From Paramacrobiotus richtersi (Eukaryota > Tardigrada > Eutardigrada > Parachela > Macrobiotidae), in contig JAQGAU010001138.1 of the NCBI GenBank assembly GCA_034698045.1, forward strand, positions 1 to 21,204: 21,204 nt of DNA, written 5' to 3'. The notes beneath the pieces are model-generated. The model was not told the origin of the DNA, did not search any database, and saw only the letters and a list, made by a program, of their open reading frames with translations. Shown one piece after another: positions 8,459 to 17,040 of the stretch (positions within the stretch are counted from its first letter, which is position 1; the number at the start of each line of letters is the position of its first letter). The position numbers and the translations under genes are program-made.

Positions 8459-8859
8459 AGAAGAACAATCGATCGAAAGGTCACCCTTAATTAGGGGAGT
8501 AATTACTAGCTGTAATTATTACGATCGAACGAACGAACGAGAGATTCCACAATCAAGTTTGTCGAAATTACCGAACACCGACTGATTTCTTACATCGATC
8601 ATTCTCCCGCATTACGACTTATAAGTCGTAAATAAATAAACAAAATAAACTATATACAAACTATGTAATTATGTGTTTATAATGAGAACAGTAGAGTAAT
8701 GGTTGTAGTATCAATCTGGTTTACTGTTTGTCGGTGTAACCAGTTCCGAGCTTCACTCGTCCCCGTTTAATATTCAGTAAAACTTGTCCATCCGTCACTT
8801 CACGTACTTACTATTTGCGTTTTATTCATCGTAAAAGTAATCAAGGCAACAACGCACAT
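8459..8859. other. Spacer, no gene
   Basis: It contains a short CGAACGAACGAACGA tract (about 8525-8539) and a TAATTAC/GTAATTA stem around TAGCT (about 8501-8520). Nothing else is recognised. Confidence 0.4.
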
Positions 8860-8965
8860 ACCTAAGTCCATTTTCGACGCATGGCGGTACCCGAAAGAAA
8901 AAACGCCTGCAAAAATGCAAACCACAATTGTCCAGTGCGACTGATTTTCAGGGATGAACGCGTTT
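8860..8965 (-). repeat. Orphan block shared with 18370-18490
   Basis: On the minus strand both copies read a segment with ENQSHWTIVVCIFAGVFS / DNQLHWKVVVCTFAIVFS, a hydrophobic stretch. Here it lies just after the donor of the minus-strand BTB exon, so in this context it is intronic. Confidence 0.5.
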
Positions 8966-9005
8966 TCAGAGAACGTGCGGTCGGTGTATGAAACAACAGA
9001 CTCAC

Positions 9006-9181
9006 CTTGATTCTCCCAACGTACAAGTAACCGACGACAGTGCGTAGTTCCAGTAAGGTCACAGTTGAGCCAAAGTCAATGAGGATGGGATATATATTCT
9101 TCTTGTAGCTGTAGCCGCGCTGATAACAGAAATGCGTCCAGACATCGCTGCGCGCCGCTAACAACGGCAAATGCATGAACA
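9006..9181 (-). pseudogene. BTB exon, copy 4, inverted and missing its first third
   Basis: The minus strand reads VFMHLPLLAARSDVWTHFCY, QRGYSYKKNIYPILIDFGST and VTLLELRTVVGYLYVGRIK, with no stops, then a canonical GTGAGT donor (9000-9005). It has the best preserved C-terminal two thirds of BTB in the window. The DVELKCAEG start is missing, because the sequence joins head to head with the next, forward copy at about 9182-9187. Confidence 0.75.
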
Positions 9182-9186
9182 CATGT

Positions 9187-9442
9187 AATCCAGTCGCTAT
9201 CAATTTTTTAAGTGTATGGTACCGGAAATCGCTGTTGTTGGAGCTAAAGTGTGCGGAGGGTTTCGTGCCAATGCGTTTGCCGTTGTTATCGGCGCACAGC
9301 GACGTCTGGAAGGATTTCAGTTACCAGCGCGGCTGAAGCCTGCACAAGCGCCAGAATCCCATCCTCATTGACTTTGGCTCAACGGTAACCTTACTGGGAC
9401 TTCGCAATGTCGTCAGTTATTTGTACACGGGCAGAAATCAAG
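9187..9442 (+). pseudogene. BTB exon, copy 5, with stop and frameshift
   Basis: It starts AATCCAGTCGCTAT without its AG acceptor. It reads WYRKSLLLELKCAEGFVPMR, LPLLSAHSDVWKDFSYQRG, then TGA, then SLHKRQNPILIDFGST and VVSYLYTGR, where one extra A breaks the frame before the canonical GTGAGT donor (9443). Confidence 0.75.
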
Positions 9443-9449
9443 GTGAGTC

Positions 9450-10080
9450 TGTTGTTTCGTACACCAAACTGAAATGTTTATTTAAATAAAAACAAATCAC
9501 GAACTTAATCAGGTACTTGTCGAGGTGTCATAAACAATGGTAGCAGTTGTTGAATTTCTTATCAGAAAAGTAGTTTTATTGTACTGTAGATTTACAGTAC
9601 AATAGCTTATAATCCGTGGAAGAATTTTGTGGCTGCTTTTATATATAGTGATGATAATTAAAATTCCCAATAGTAATTAGTCAATAGAAGGTAATTCTAA
9701 CACCTGCTAACCGTCCCAAAATCCCAACGTTATCTGTTTCCCCTATAGCTAGGGATTAAGGCGTTCTCTGACAATGAGTTCACACAACTGCGGAATAGTA
9801 CGTCATGATCGTAGTATAGAGGCTCGATCCAATCAGCTGGCATACTGGTACTTTATTTTTTCTCTTCAATCTTACGTTAGTTACGTTGGTCATGCAGTAC
9901 ATAATAACTTCAGAAATGCAACTTTTTTAGTCAGTACTGTTACATCTGTATTTACAGTATGCAATAAAACATGTCTTGGTATCGATGCTAAAGTAGAATT
10001 TCTGCATTAGCCGTAATTCAGTATTCTGAAATCCGTGTTGCGTCGACGATTGGGTAAATGTTCAGGCATGAATATTTTAA
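9450..10080 (+). repeat. Post-BTB repeat block, copy 2
   Basis: It aligns with 7545-8210 and inverted 13790-14190. It contains a perfect 8-bp stem GTACTGTA/TACAGTAC at 9581-9600 and array motif ATCGTAGTATAGAGGCT at 9808-9824. No conserved frame. Confidence 0.55.
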
Positions 10081-10690
10081 CCCTTAGATTTGTCAGTTTA
10101 ACTAAAAGAGTTGGTTATTAATAATAATAATAATAAATTTTTTATTGTACAGTTTCATTATGAATTTATGCATCAATGTATAAACGGATTAAAAAAACTG
10201 ATATTAGCCCTTCCTCTTGGAACTAGGGAAGCATTTTGAATCCTTCTTGGGTTTGTTGTTGCAAGATGAGATTTTTAAGCCACTGCACTACGATCATGAC
10301 CCTTTAGAATTAAATCACACGCAATACAGTTTTCGTCCGTACATGCTCAGGTGACATCAGCTGCTGTCGAAACGAAACCTTATTGTGCGGTTAAAGTCAT
10401 ATTTAACTAGGTATCAAACATATGGGTATATAAAATTTAAACAAGAAAGCGATCTTTCGCAATAATTGACTGATTGACGCGCTTATCGTGTGACAAGAAT
10501 GGCGTTTGTTGTTTCGGTTTTTGGTACGACCGTAACAGCAGTGGTTATAGTCTGCGCCACTGGGTGTCTTTCGTATTTGTTCAGTATTCTCTTTACAAAA
10601 ATACTGCCAGTAGCATAAAACTATTACTAATTGTAAAATTTGCCGGAAGTGTTATTGCAGAAAGGCGCCGCTTCTGTACGTTGCAAGGCA
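10060..10690 (+). repeat. Palindrome-arm block, left copy
   Basis: It is matched in inverse by 13260-13860. Shared pieces are GAGTTGGTTATTAATAATAA, GACAAGAATGGCGTT/AACGGTGTTGG, GGTACGACCGTAACAGCAGT and AATACTGCCAGTAGC/GCCACCAG. It contains reverse motif 10278-10294. The 84-codon frame at 10474-10728 spans it but is not open in the partner. Confidence 0.55.
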
Positions 10691-10699
10691 GTCAAAAGA

Positions 10700-11170
10700 G
10701 AGACATACGTACGCATTTTTGTCGCTAAATTTACAACTTCCTTTGTGGACCTTGTTTCTGTTTTTCCGGTAATGTAGAAATCGGCTAAAGGTCACCTAGA
10801 GGTGCTTAGCGATCTGGCGGACATCTGTTGCAAAATTAACTGCTTTTGAAACAGCTTATATTTCTAATTTAATTACTATGTAGATTATATTAGATGTAAA
10901 ATCTTTATTGCTTTCCTTTAGCTGCTAAGATTTGCAGTACTTAACTGACCATGAAGCATAATTCAGACATAAACTCAAATAAAACCGTTGAAACCAAACA
11001 AAACACGCCTTAAGGACACACACTTTATACAACGAGAAAGAGCTCATCCATTCTATTACACTCGCAAGTACTGAGAATGCACGCGGCGTTTCCTCTTTGA
11101 ATTTCGACACTGATTCTTTGGGATAAATATTCCATTGTGCGCTCCTCTGCTGTTTGGTCCTTAATCATCC
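10700..11170. other. Unmatched insert in the left palindrome arm
   Basis: It has no counterpart in the right arm and no recognised gene or repeat. It holds moderate-complexity AT-rich sequence only. Confidence 0.4.
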
Positions 11171-11175
11171 TTACT

Positions 11176-11204
11176 AAATCGCGAAGAAATCCTCTTCGCG
11201 ATTT
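11176..11204. repeat. 12-bp stem hairpin followed by T-run
   Basis: AAATCGCGAAGA (11176-11187) pairs perfectly with TCTTCGCGATTT (11193-11204) across the 5-nt loop AATCC, with further Ts after it. It resembles a small structured RNA 3' end or a foldback remnant; there is no adjoining transcript evidence. Confidence 0.65.
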
Positions 11205-11207
11205 TTT

Positions 11208-11282
11208 ATTAGATTGTAATTATTATGTGTAATTTATATATTAGAAAATTATATTAGATTGTAATTATTATGTGTAATTTAT
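11208..11282 (+). repeat. Two identical 30-bp direct repeats, 45-nt period
   Basis: Copies lie at 11208-11237 and 11253-11282, each beginning ATTAGATTGTAATTATTATG and ending TGTAATTTAT. They are identical by eye, so this is a recent local duplication just after the hairpin. Confidence 0.75.
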
Positions 11283-11309
11283 TTGTGCCCAGAAATTTTT
11301 TTGTGTGAA

Positions 11310-11770
11310 ACGGTGGCTGGTTTTGTCTAGTTCAGAATTTCGGGCGAACACGGGTAAACACCACGTTACTTCTACAATTGCACAACCTGCATTTTTCAGA
11401 CAGGTTGTGACTTGCACGTGGATAGGAGATTCGTGTGCCGGATTGATTCAATTTAATGAACAAATTTCGAATCATAAATCTTAGGTTTGAGCAAATGTTG
11501 AACTTGTTGTGATAGCAAATCGTGCAATATAGCACATCTGAATTTGTTCTGACATTCCGTATCATGTTTTACACCGGTTAATGAAATATGGTTTTATGAC
11601 GCAGAGCAATCGTACTGTAGTGGCTGCATCGTCGTCACTCCAAGTCGATATACGGACAACACGTAGTATGCATGAAATTTCACAGTTTCTATGATATCAC
11701 TTTTTAAGATAGCTGACTGACTTTGTTAATGAGTTACTAGTACTGTAATTATAATAAAAAATAAGGTACC
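11310..11770 (+). repeat. Repeat block with array motif, copy 2
   Basis: It aligns with 5165-5600, 17150-17430 and inverted 12820-13210. Motif ATCGTACTGTAGTGGCT lies at 11609-11625, after GCAGAGCA as in the other copies. Confidence 0.6.
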
Positions 11771-12404
11771 ACACGAACATGTAATAAACCATTGTTCACG
11801 ACGATACTGTTACATGTTGTTTCAGTATTACGTTGTAATAGGTTTCGCTAGTTAATGGGGTTTTAGTGATTTAGATCGACGTCTAATAAATTTGGGAACT
11901 GCAATTATGACAGGCTTGGCCGCTAAAAAATATCGCAATCGCCGCTAATTTTGTATGAATATCCGTTGTCCGTTTTTTTACTAATATTCATGTCTTTTTA
12001 ATGTTGAATTTGGTGTGTAAGTTTTAATAATTAAGTTGAAGATTGTTTAGTTTTGTCCTAATTAATCTATTGCTGATTCAAAAATTGATAATATTTCGAT
12101 GAACCAGCCTGTTGCTTACTCTGATCTGAATCTTGGAACCAAATTTGCAATTTATTCGTATGTCCAGAGCGCGTCTGTACGCCAGCCAAAACCAGAACTG
12201 GTCCGATTACGCGTTACTTCGAAGTATACCCAGAACACGAACGAATCCCGGTTGAATGGCAAAACGTTACGAAATGCTGGGTTGTGCAGTTGATCTGTAG
12301 AAAAATTGCCGCAAATGGACCAATATCCTGTGGTTTTGTTGTCCACTTTCATATGGAAAACGAGGCAGTAAATCCGATTTTTGTTGTTTTTATAAAATGA
12401 TTTG
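11771..12404 (+). repeat. Repeat block / palindrome centre
   Basis: It aligns in part with 5601-6290 and 17430-17890 (GATTTAGATCGACGTC near 11870 against 5727; TTTCATATGGAAAACGAGGC near 12348). The palindrome turns round here: sequence to about 12090 is matched in inverse after 12405. The array motif expected near 12420 by analogy with 6160 is absent. Confidence 0.5.
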
Positions 12405-13210
12405 CAAATCAGCAATATGTAAATGAATGATGAGCAAACTAGGCAATCTTCAACTTGGTCCTTACGATTTAAGTTTCAAATTCACAAATACATAATTCAA
12501 CGAAAGAAACACTACGTATACCCAAAAGCAGACAACGACATTATTTAAATAATATTAGCGCCGGTTACCACAGCGCTCAAACCTATCACAATTTGAGTAC
12601 AACCTTATTCAATTCCGAACTAAATCCGAAAATCTAATTAACTAGCCGAAATCATTTGCAGTAATGCCGTGCAAATATGTAATACTGAAACAATATTTGT
12701 CTGCAGTATCATGGTGAATTATTGTTTGTTATGTATAGTATAGTTTGTTATGTATTTGTCTGCAGTACCATGCATGGTGAATTATTGTTTGTTATGTATA
12801 TACTTTAATAATTAGTATAATTACATTAAATCTGAGCAAAGTTGGGCGGCTAAATATAAAAATTTAAATTCGTATCTGTAACGAAGTTCCAGAGAGATTA
12901 TGTGTACCGGAATAGAATGGAAGGCGCGGCGTAATATTGTCACTACACTACGATTTTTCACTTTTCGATACTGCGCTATAAAACCATATTTCCTTAAGCT
13001 TAACTGGTTTAAGCCATAATACACAATGTATAATAATACAGATTTGGTAGCACAACAAGTTCAGCATTTTTCAAACCAAAAATATATGGATAAGATGTAT
13101 TAGTAACATTGAATCCGCCAGCCATATTAATTATTTTCCATGTAAGGTACAATGTGTCCGAAAATGCAGGTTGCAGCAGTGGCGAATTAGGAATTTTTCT
13201 TCCAGGTAGG
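12405..13210 (-). repeat. Inverted copy of the 5165-6000 type blocks
   Basis: The reverse complement shows CAACCTGCATTTTCGGACA, TATGGTTTTATAGCGCAGT, AAAAATCGTAGTGTAGTGAC (motif 12939-12954) and TTTAGCCGCCCAACTTTG, in the same order as 5165-5600. A near repeat, TGGTGAATTATTGTTTGTTA, occurs twice (about 12712 and 12776). Confidence 0.55.
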
Positions 13211-13259
13211 TACATACAAATCAATATACAATCACTGCATAAATTAATTATGACATATA

Positions 13260-13860
13260 AATCATTTCTCGGTATGTGTCTTTGTTTTGGCTGTCCTCAA
13301 ACAGCAACGCCGACTTTCCGCAACATGAATTGCGGGAAGTTTTACTCTTATTAATAGTTTTATACTGGTGGCAGTATTTTCTATGAAGGATACTTAACAC
13401 CAAGAACACAAGAATATGAGAAAGATAAGAACAAACATGAAAGACACCCAGTAGCGTAAAGTATAACCACTGCTGTTACGGTCGTACCACAAATCAAAAT
13501 AGCCAACACCGTTCTTGTCAACTGAAACCGCGTCAATCAGTACCCATACGTTTCTCTATCAGATACCCAAATATAACTTTTAGAATACGAGAAGGTTCGT
13601 TTTGACAATAGCTGACGTAAAAACAACTGTATTGTGCATGACTACGAAAATAGTCATGATCGTAGTACAGTGGCTTCTCCTAGAAACAACAGATTCCTGT
13701 TTCAAAAGGGAACAAATTAAATGCTTCATTAATGCAAAGACAAACTGCTAATATTACTTATTATTATTATCAATAACCAACTCTAAGAATCTAAAATATC
13801 CATGCCCGAACTTTTAATCATCGACGCAACACCAATGCCAAATCAGTATACTGAAGTAAG
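13260..13860 (-). repeat. Palindrome-arm block, right copy
   Basis: It is the inverse partner of 10060-10690. It contains array motif ATCGTAGTACAGTGGCT at 13659-13675. No gene. Confidence 0.55.
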
Positions 13861-14344
13861 ATGAATGAAAAAAATTCTATGATCAAACGTAGCATAGAGG
13901 CTCAAGATGTAAAGGTATCTCGTTCTAAATCGATGATCCTGATCATATGTCTGTTGGTCACGAGTAACATAACTAAGGAAGTTGCTAAATGTTTGAAAAT
14001 GGTTTTCGTACTGCAGCGAGCAAGTGCAAAAATTCGTTTTTTCGATCAGTCTGCTGACCAGTTATTACGAATGATTAAGCGATCGTTACTATAAAAGCAC
14101 CCGCTGAATTCTTCGACGGTTTAGAAATTATTGAGCTGTAAATTACCTGATTATTACTGTAAACTAGAAACTTTGGTATTACTGGCACAATTTATCTTAG
14201 TAAGTTGATAAATGGATGAATCTTCGATCTAAAATATGCAGTTACTAATTGAATCTGCGTTATGTTCGTTGTTGAAATGAAAGAAAAACGTTTCCTCATT
14301 TTTTGTATCGAAATGGTTGGTATTCTAAAAAACAACAGACTCAC
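13861..14344 (-). repeat. Post-BTB repeat block, inverted copy 3
   Basis: Its reverse complement aligns with 9450-10020, including GTCGAAGAATTC and GTGCTTTTATA. It carries motif AACGTAGCATAGAGGCT at 13886-13902. A 77-codon plus-strand frame at 13861-14094 is not shared by the other copies and is not accepted as a gene. Confidence 0.5.
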
Positions 14345-14594
14345 CTTGATTCTACACTTGTACAAATAACTGACGACATTGCGCAGTCCGAGTAAGGTCA
14401 CCGCCGAGCCGAAGTCAATGAGGATGGGATGCTGCTTGTACAGGCTCCAGCCACGCAGGTAACAGAAATCCGTTCACACATCGCTGTGCGCCGACAACAA
14501 CGGCAAATACATGGGCACGAAGCCCTCCACACACTTTAGCTCCACATCCCACAGCAATTTCCGGTGCCATAAACCCAAAAATAGCGACTGGATT
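14345..14594 (-). pseudogene. BTB exon, copy 6, inverted, full length with one stop
   Basis: On the minus strand a TTTATAG acceptor is followed by IQSLFLGLWHRKLLWDVELK, CVEGFVPMYLPLLSAHSDV, then TGA, then TDFCYLRGWSLYKQHPILID, FGSAVTLLGLRNVVSYLYK and CRIK before a canonical GTGAGT donor. It has both splice borders, the best guide to exon limits (250 nt). The TGA replaces the Trp codon of SDVW, and the usual VGRIK is KCRIK. Confidence 0.8.
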
Positions 14595-15074
14595 CTATAA
14601 AACTTCAGATTATGGTTCGCAGAGATGATTATGGTATCAGTTATTTATCATACGCGGCTAAGCAGATGATTAGTGTGATTGGTTTAATTAGTTTTACTGA
14701 TCACTTCCACTATGACCGCGATCACCTTTACTGCCAAACCGAGAAAACTGGATTTTCTGTTTTCGCCGTGATTGCTCACAAATTATAAGTGATTTATTGA
14801 TTTCAACCTGAATTTCAGAAAGTTAGGAGGTAAAGTTGACGCTTATTCGCTTAACTATTTGCTACGAGTTCTACGACATAATATTATACTTAATTATTCA
14901 GTAAGTTTTTTAAAAATCTGACCGAACCTAACTGCCAGCTGAAACCAGGTACGAACATGGTGATCTTTACATAAGAATGTGTTTCTTATTCTCGTGGCAT
15001 ATTTACCGCTGCAGTCTTAATAAGGGATCCTCGAATTTCCGATTTATTCGGGGAATTTCTTGAAGCCTGAGCCT
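14595..15074 (-). repeat. Inverted BTB-upstream block with spacer
   Basis: The reverse complement of 14595-14830 matches 356-579 and 7220-7432 (TGAGCAATCACGGCGAAAAC, CAGTAAAGGTGATCGCGG). 14880-15074 corresponds loosely to 3990-4140, including the AATTTCC/GGGGAATT stem-loop at about 15033-15057. Confidence 0.5.
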
Positions 15075-15226
15075 TGATTTCATCAAAGCAGGTGTATCCA
15101 TCTGACACGGTTTGTACGCACAATTATGTACCGAATCGGTAATCTGCAGTTTCGAGTAAGAAACTGGCTTAAATGCTCTTCAGTATGCATACACAATACA
15201 CGTAAATTAAAATGACTGCAACGAAT
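15075..15226 (-). repeat. Pre-BTB repeat block, inverted copy
   Basis: The reverse complement reads CATTCGTTGCAGTCATTTTA, then TGTATTGTGTATGCATACTG and ACCGATTCGGTACATAATTG, matching 6985-7190 closely. It ends abruptly at the GCGCGCACAAACG repeats. Confidence 0.65.
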
Positions 15227-15261
15227 GCGCGCACAAACGAATGTCATTGCGCGCACAAACG
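15227..15261 (+). repeat. 13-bp direct repeats at a breakpoint
   Basis: GCGCGCACAAACG occurs at 15227-15239 and again at 15249-15261. The first copy starts where the inverted pre-BTB block ends. Confidence 0.75.
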
Positions 15262-15310
15262 GACAAAAGAACAATGGAGTTCCATCTTTTCACTTTCAAA
15301 AGGATTATAT

Positions 15311-15390
15311 GGGTTTTGTCGCTTGTTTTCACCGATGCAACGGCAATCTTTCGCGCAAAACCTCCCAAATGACCGGAGTCTAGCCTTAAA
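15311..15390 (+). repeat. Unusually well conserved short block, copy 2
   Basis: It is the partner of 5080-5163, with 30 identical nucleotides at 15361-15390. Here it is inserted between the inverted pre-BTB block and the motif at 15416-15432, splitting what is contiguous at 6970-6990. Confidence 0.6.
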
Positions 15391-15415
15391 TGTGCACAGA
15401 CTAGACAGCAGTTTT

Positions 15416-15510
15416 ATCGTAGTGAAGTGGCTGAATTGTGCGTTTACAATCGAAAGCAATACGTGCTGTTACTTTTAGTACTAACATCTAATTCCTTCGT
15501 CGACATACCT
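15416..15510 (-). repeat. Inverted copy of the 6880-6986 segment
   Basis: Motif ATCGTAGTGAAGTGGCT followed by GAATTGTGCG...ATCGAAAG and CTTCGTCGACATAC parallels the reverse complement of 6860-6986. From about 15511 to 15786 nothing is recognised. Confidence 0.5.
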
Positions 15511-15786
15511 TCTTTCTCACAGCATGACATTATGCATAATTTTGACCATTTTTAGATATAAAAAACTCAAGTACCAGTCACAATCATTCTTTGACTGTGA
15601 CCGCGATTTGGTCCTTGTTCGAACAATTGGATGTACTTTTGACAGTATTTCCATTAATATCATCATGCGCATCTTCCGTAGCGCTACAATGCACTATGTG
15701 GCGGTTTGGGAAAAGTTAAAGTTCATAAACGAACGCATTACATGTTGTATACTCGCATATTCAGCGGAACTTGAAAGGTATGATAT

Positions 15787-16013
15787 AGCCACTTCACTAC
15801 GATAACCGTACAAGCTGATTACAGTATGCCAGCTTCTTATTTCTAAGCTTCTTTTTTTTCTAAGCTGGATATTCCAATTCGGTGCATCGTATTGTGTATG
15901 GAGTCTATGGACCAACACAAGTCATTGCTTTTCAGTTTTGCAGGACTTATAAGGCTGTTGAAGGTGATCACAACGGCGCATGCTTGATGTAAAATGGAAC
16001 CGGCGGCTAATTA
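15787..16013 (+). repeat. Pre-BTB repeat block, copy 3, fused to a BTB exon
   Basis: It starts with the reverse motif at 15787-15803 and has TTTTGCAG at about 15936-15943, followed by GACTTATAAGGCTGTTGAAG and GCGCATGCTTGATGTAAAAT. It joins the BTB exon directly, lacking the roughly 300 nt present in the 4020-4300 copy. Confidence 0.6.
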
Positions 16014-16240
16014 TGGCACCAGAAGTTGATGTTTATTGTGGAGCAAAAGTGTGCGGAGGGTCTCGTGCCCATGCATCTGCCGTTGTTATCGGCACACAGC
16101 GATGTCTGGAAGGATTTCTGTTATCAGCTTGGCTTCAGCTTGTACAAGCAGAATCCCGTCGTCATTGACTTCGGCTCAGCGGTGACCTTACTGGAACTTA
16201 CTGGAACTGCGCCGTGAATTATTTGTACATGGGTATGAAT
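16014..16240 (+). pseudogene. BTB exon, copy 7, acceptor lost, internal 10-bp duplication
   Basis: It reads WHQKLMFIVEQKCAEGLVPM, HLPLLSAHSDVWKDFCYQLG, FSLYKQNPVVIDFGSAVTLL and E. Then a tandem TTACTGGAAC duplication (about 16188-16207) and a small deletion break the frame, leaving TGA at 16215-16217. The remnant NYLYMGMN of the last BTB helix follows in another frame. No acceptor precedes it. Confidence 0.7.
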
Positions 16241-16259
16241 TAAATTCATAAAGTATCAG

Positions 16260-16593
16260 TGTAGAAATCTTCGACGCGGCCCGCGCTCTCCGCCTGCAAT
16301 ATCGGGGCAAGATGGCCGAGGCGTTGGCCAACGTCCTCCTGCAGAAGCATAATCTGTGGAGCACGGTGAGCGCCTCCCGCGGCAACCCCTGCGGACTCTT
16401 CGACATTGCCTGGACCAAGCTGGCTACCATGTTTGTCCAGTTGGCCACGGGGCGGGAGTTTATGGAGACGGATGTGGAGGATCTTCGGCAGTTTCCCAAA
16501 CTGAATGAACTGAAGATTACGGTGATTATCCAGGCCGGTCGGTGGTTCACTAGGCATGCTCTTTTCTGTCGGATCTTTCTCGCAATCCTTTAA
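16260..16593 (+). pseudogene. BACK domain N-half exon, copy 2, open frame
   Basis: After GTATCAG the frame reads VEIFDAARALRLQYRGKMAE, ALANVLLQKHNLWSTVSASR, GNPCGLFDIAWTKLATMFVQ, LATGREFMETDVEDLRQFPK and LNELKITV, and stays open to TAA at 16591. The BACK signature (AW-KLA-MF---A--EFMEtDVEDL-----NELK-TV) is clear. The coding island is visibly GC-richer than its flanks. It lacks an evident GT donor after NELK (ATTACG where copy 1 has GTTACG). The gap to the BTB exon is only about 20-27 nt. It may be a recent pseudogene; an antisense 131-codon frame over it is a shadow. Confidence 0.65.
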
Positions 16594-16599
16594 TATACA

Positions 16600-17040
16600 A
16601 ATATAGCTTCCAAAACCGAAACCATGGTTTGCAGTTTGCACAAAAGCATACTACACGGTAACAAAGTTTTCGAATTTTGTAAATCATTTCACTATTTTGT
16701 CCGGTCGCCTCTATTTTGCGTGGTGCAAACATGTCTCAGTGCAGTTATTTCTTGTGTCGTTCCAGCTGTGTAAAAAATTATTCTTACTGGTTTATTTAAC
16801 ATTTTATACTGCGTCGTTTACCGCTTTTGTTGACTTGATTTCCTTTTCGATCGTGATCGTATCATGGTAGACTTGTTTTTATTAGTTTTGACTTTCGTTT
16901 GAATTTATTTCTTGAATATACAGTGAAGATACTGTTGTAAATTTTTTTCATTTGTTATTTTGCTGGGCTTTAAGGGCCGCATAAGCCCAGTTTTTTCCCC
17001 TTAGATGTTAGAAATTATTGGATCTGAGCAGTTTCCTATT
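16600..17040. other. Spacer, no gene
   Basis: No coding island, repeat partner or motif is recognised. A GCTGGGCTTTAAGG/CATAAGCCCAG pair near 16962-16991 can form a small stem. Confidence 0.4.

Larger units (their letters stand above)
9187..14594. repeat. Large imperfect palindrome of cluster units
   Basis: The left arm runs 9187 to about 12090 and the right arm about 12405 to 14594, in opposite orientation. Matched pieces in order: BTB exon 9187-9442 with 14345-14594; 9540-10020 with 13880-14190; 10022-10690 with 13260-13860 (GTACGACCGTAACAGCAGTG against CACTGCTGTTACGGTCGTAC); 11340-11770 with 12820-13210; and 12000-12090 with 12405-12490 (GTTGAAGATTG against CAATCTTCAAC). The left arm has extra sequence at about 10700-11310. 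Arms are diverged by eye to a degree typical of old duplicates. Confidence 0.65.

Noticed and set aside
8521-8545. GATCGAACGAACGAACGA tract as a regulatory site
   Set aside because: It is a short tetranucleotide microsatellite with no supporting context.
7925-9824. Apparent micro-inversion of the motif between the 7929 and 9808 copies
   Set aside because: Flank anchors suggest the two motifs may not be at equivalent positions; the 8127 copy is a better partner for the third block. Not safe without alignment.
13861-14094. 77-codon plus-strand frame starting MNEKNSMIKRSIEAQ
   Set aside because: It is antisense to a duplicated non-coding block and not open in the other copies.
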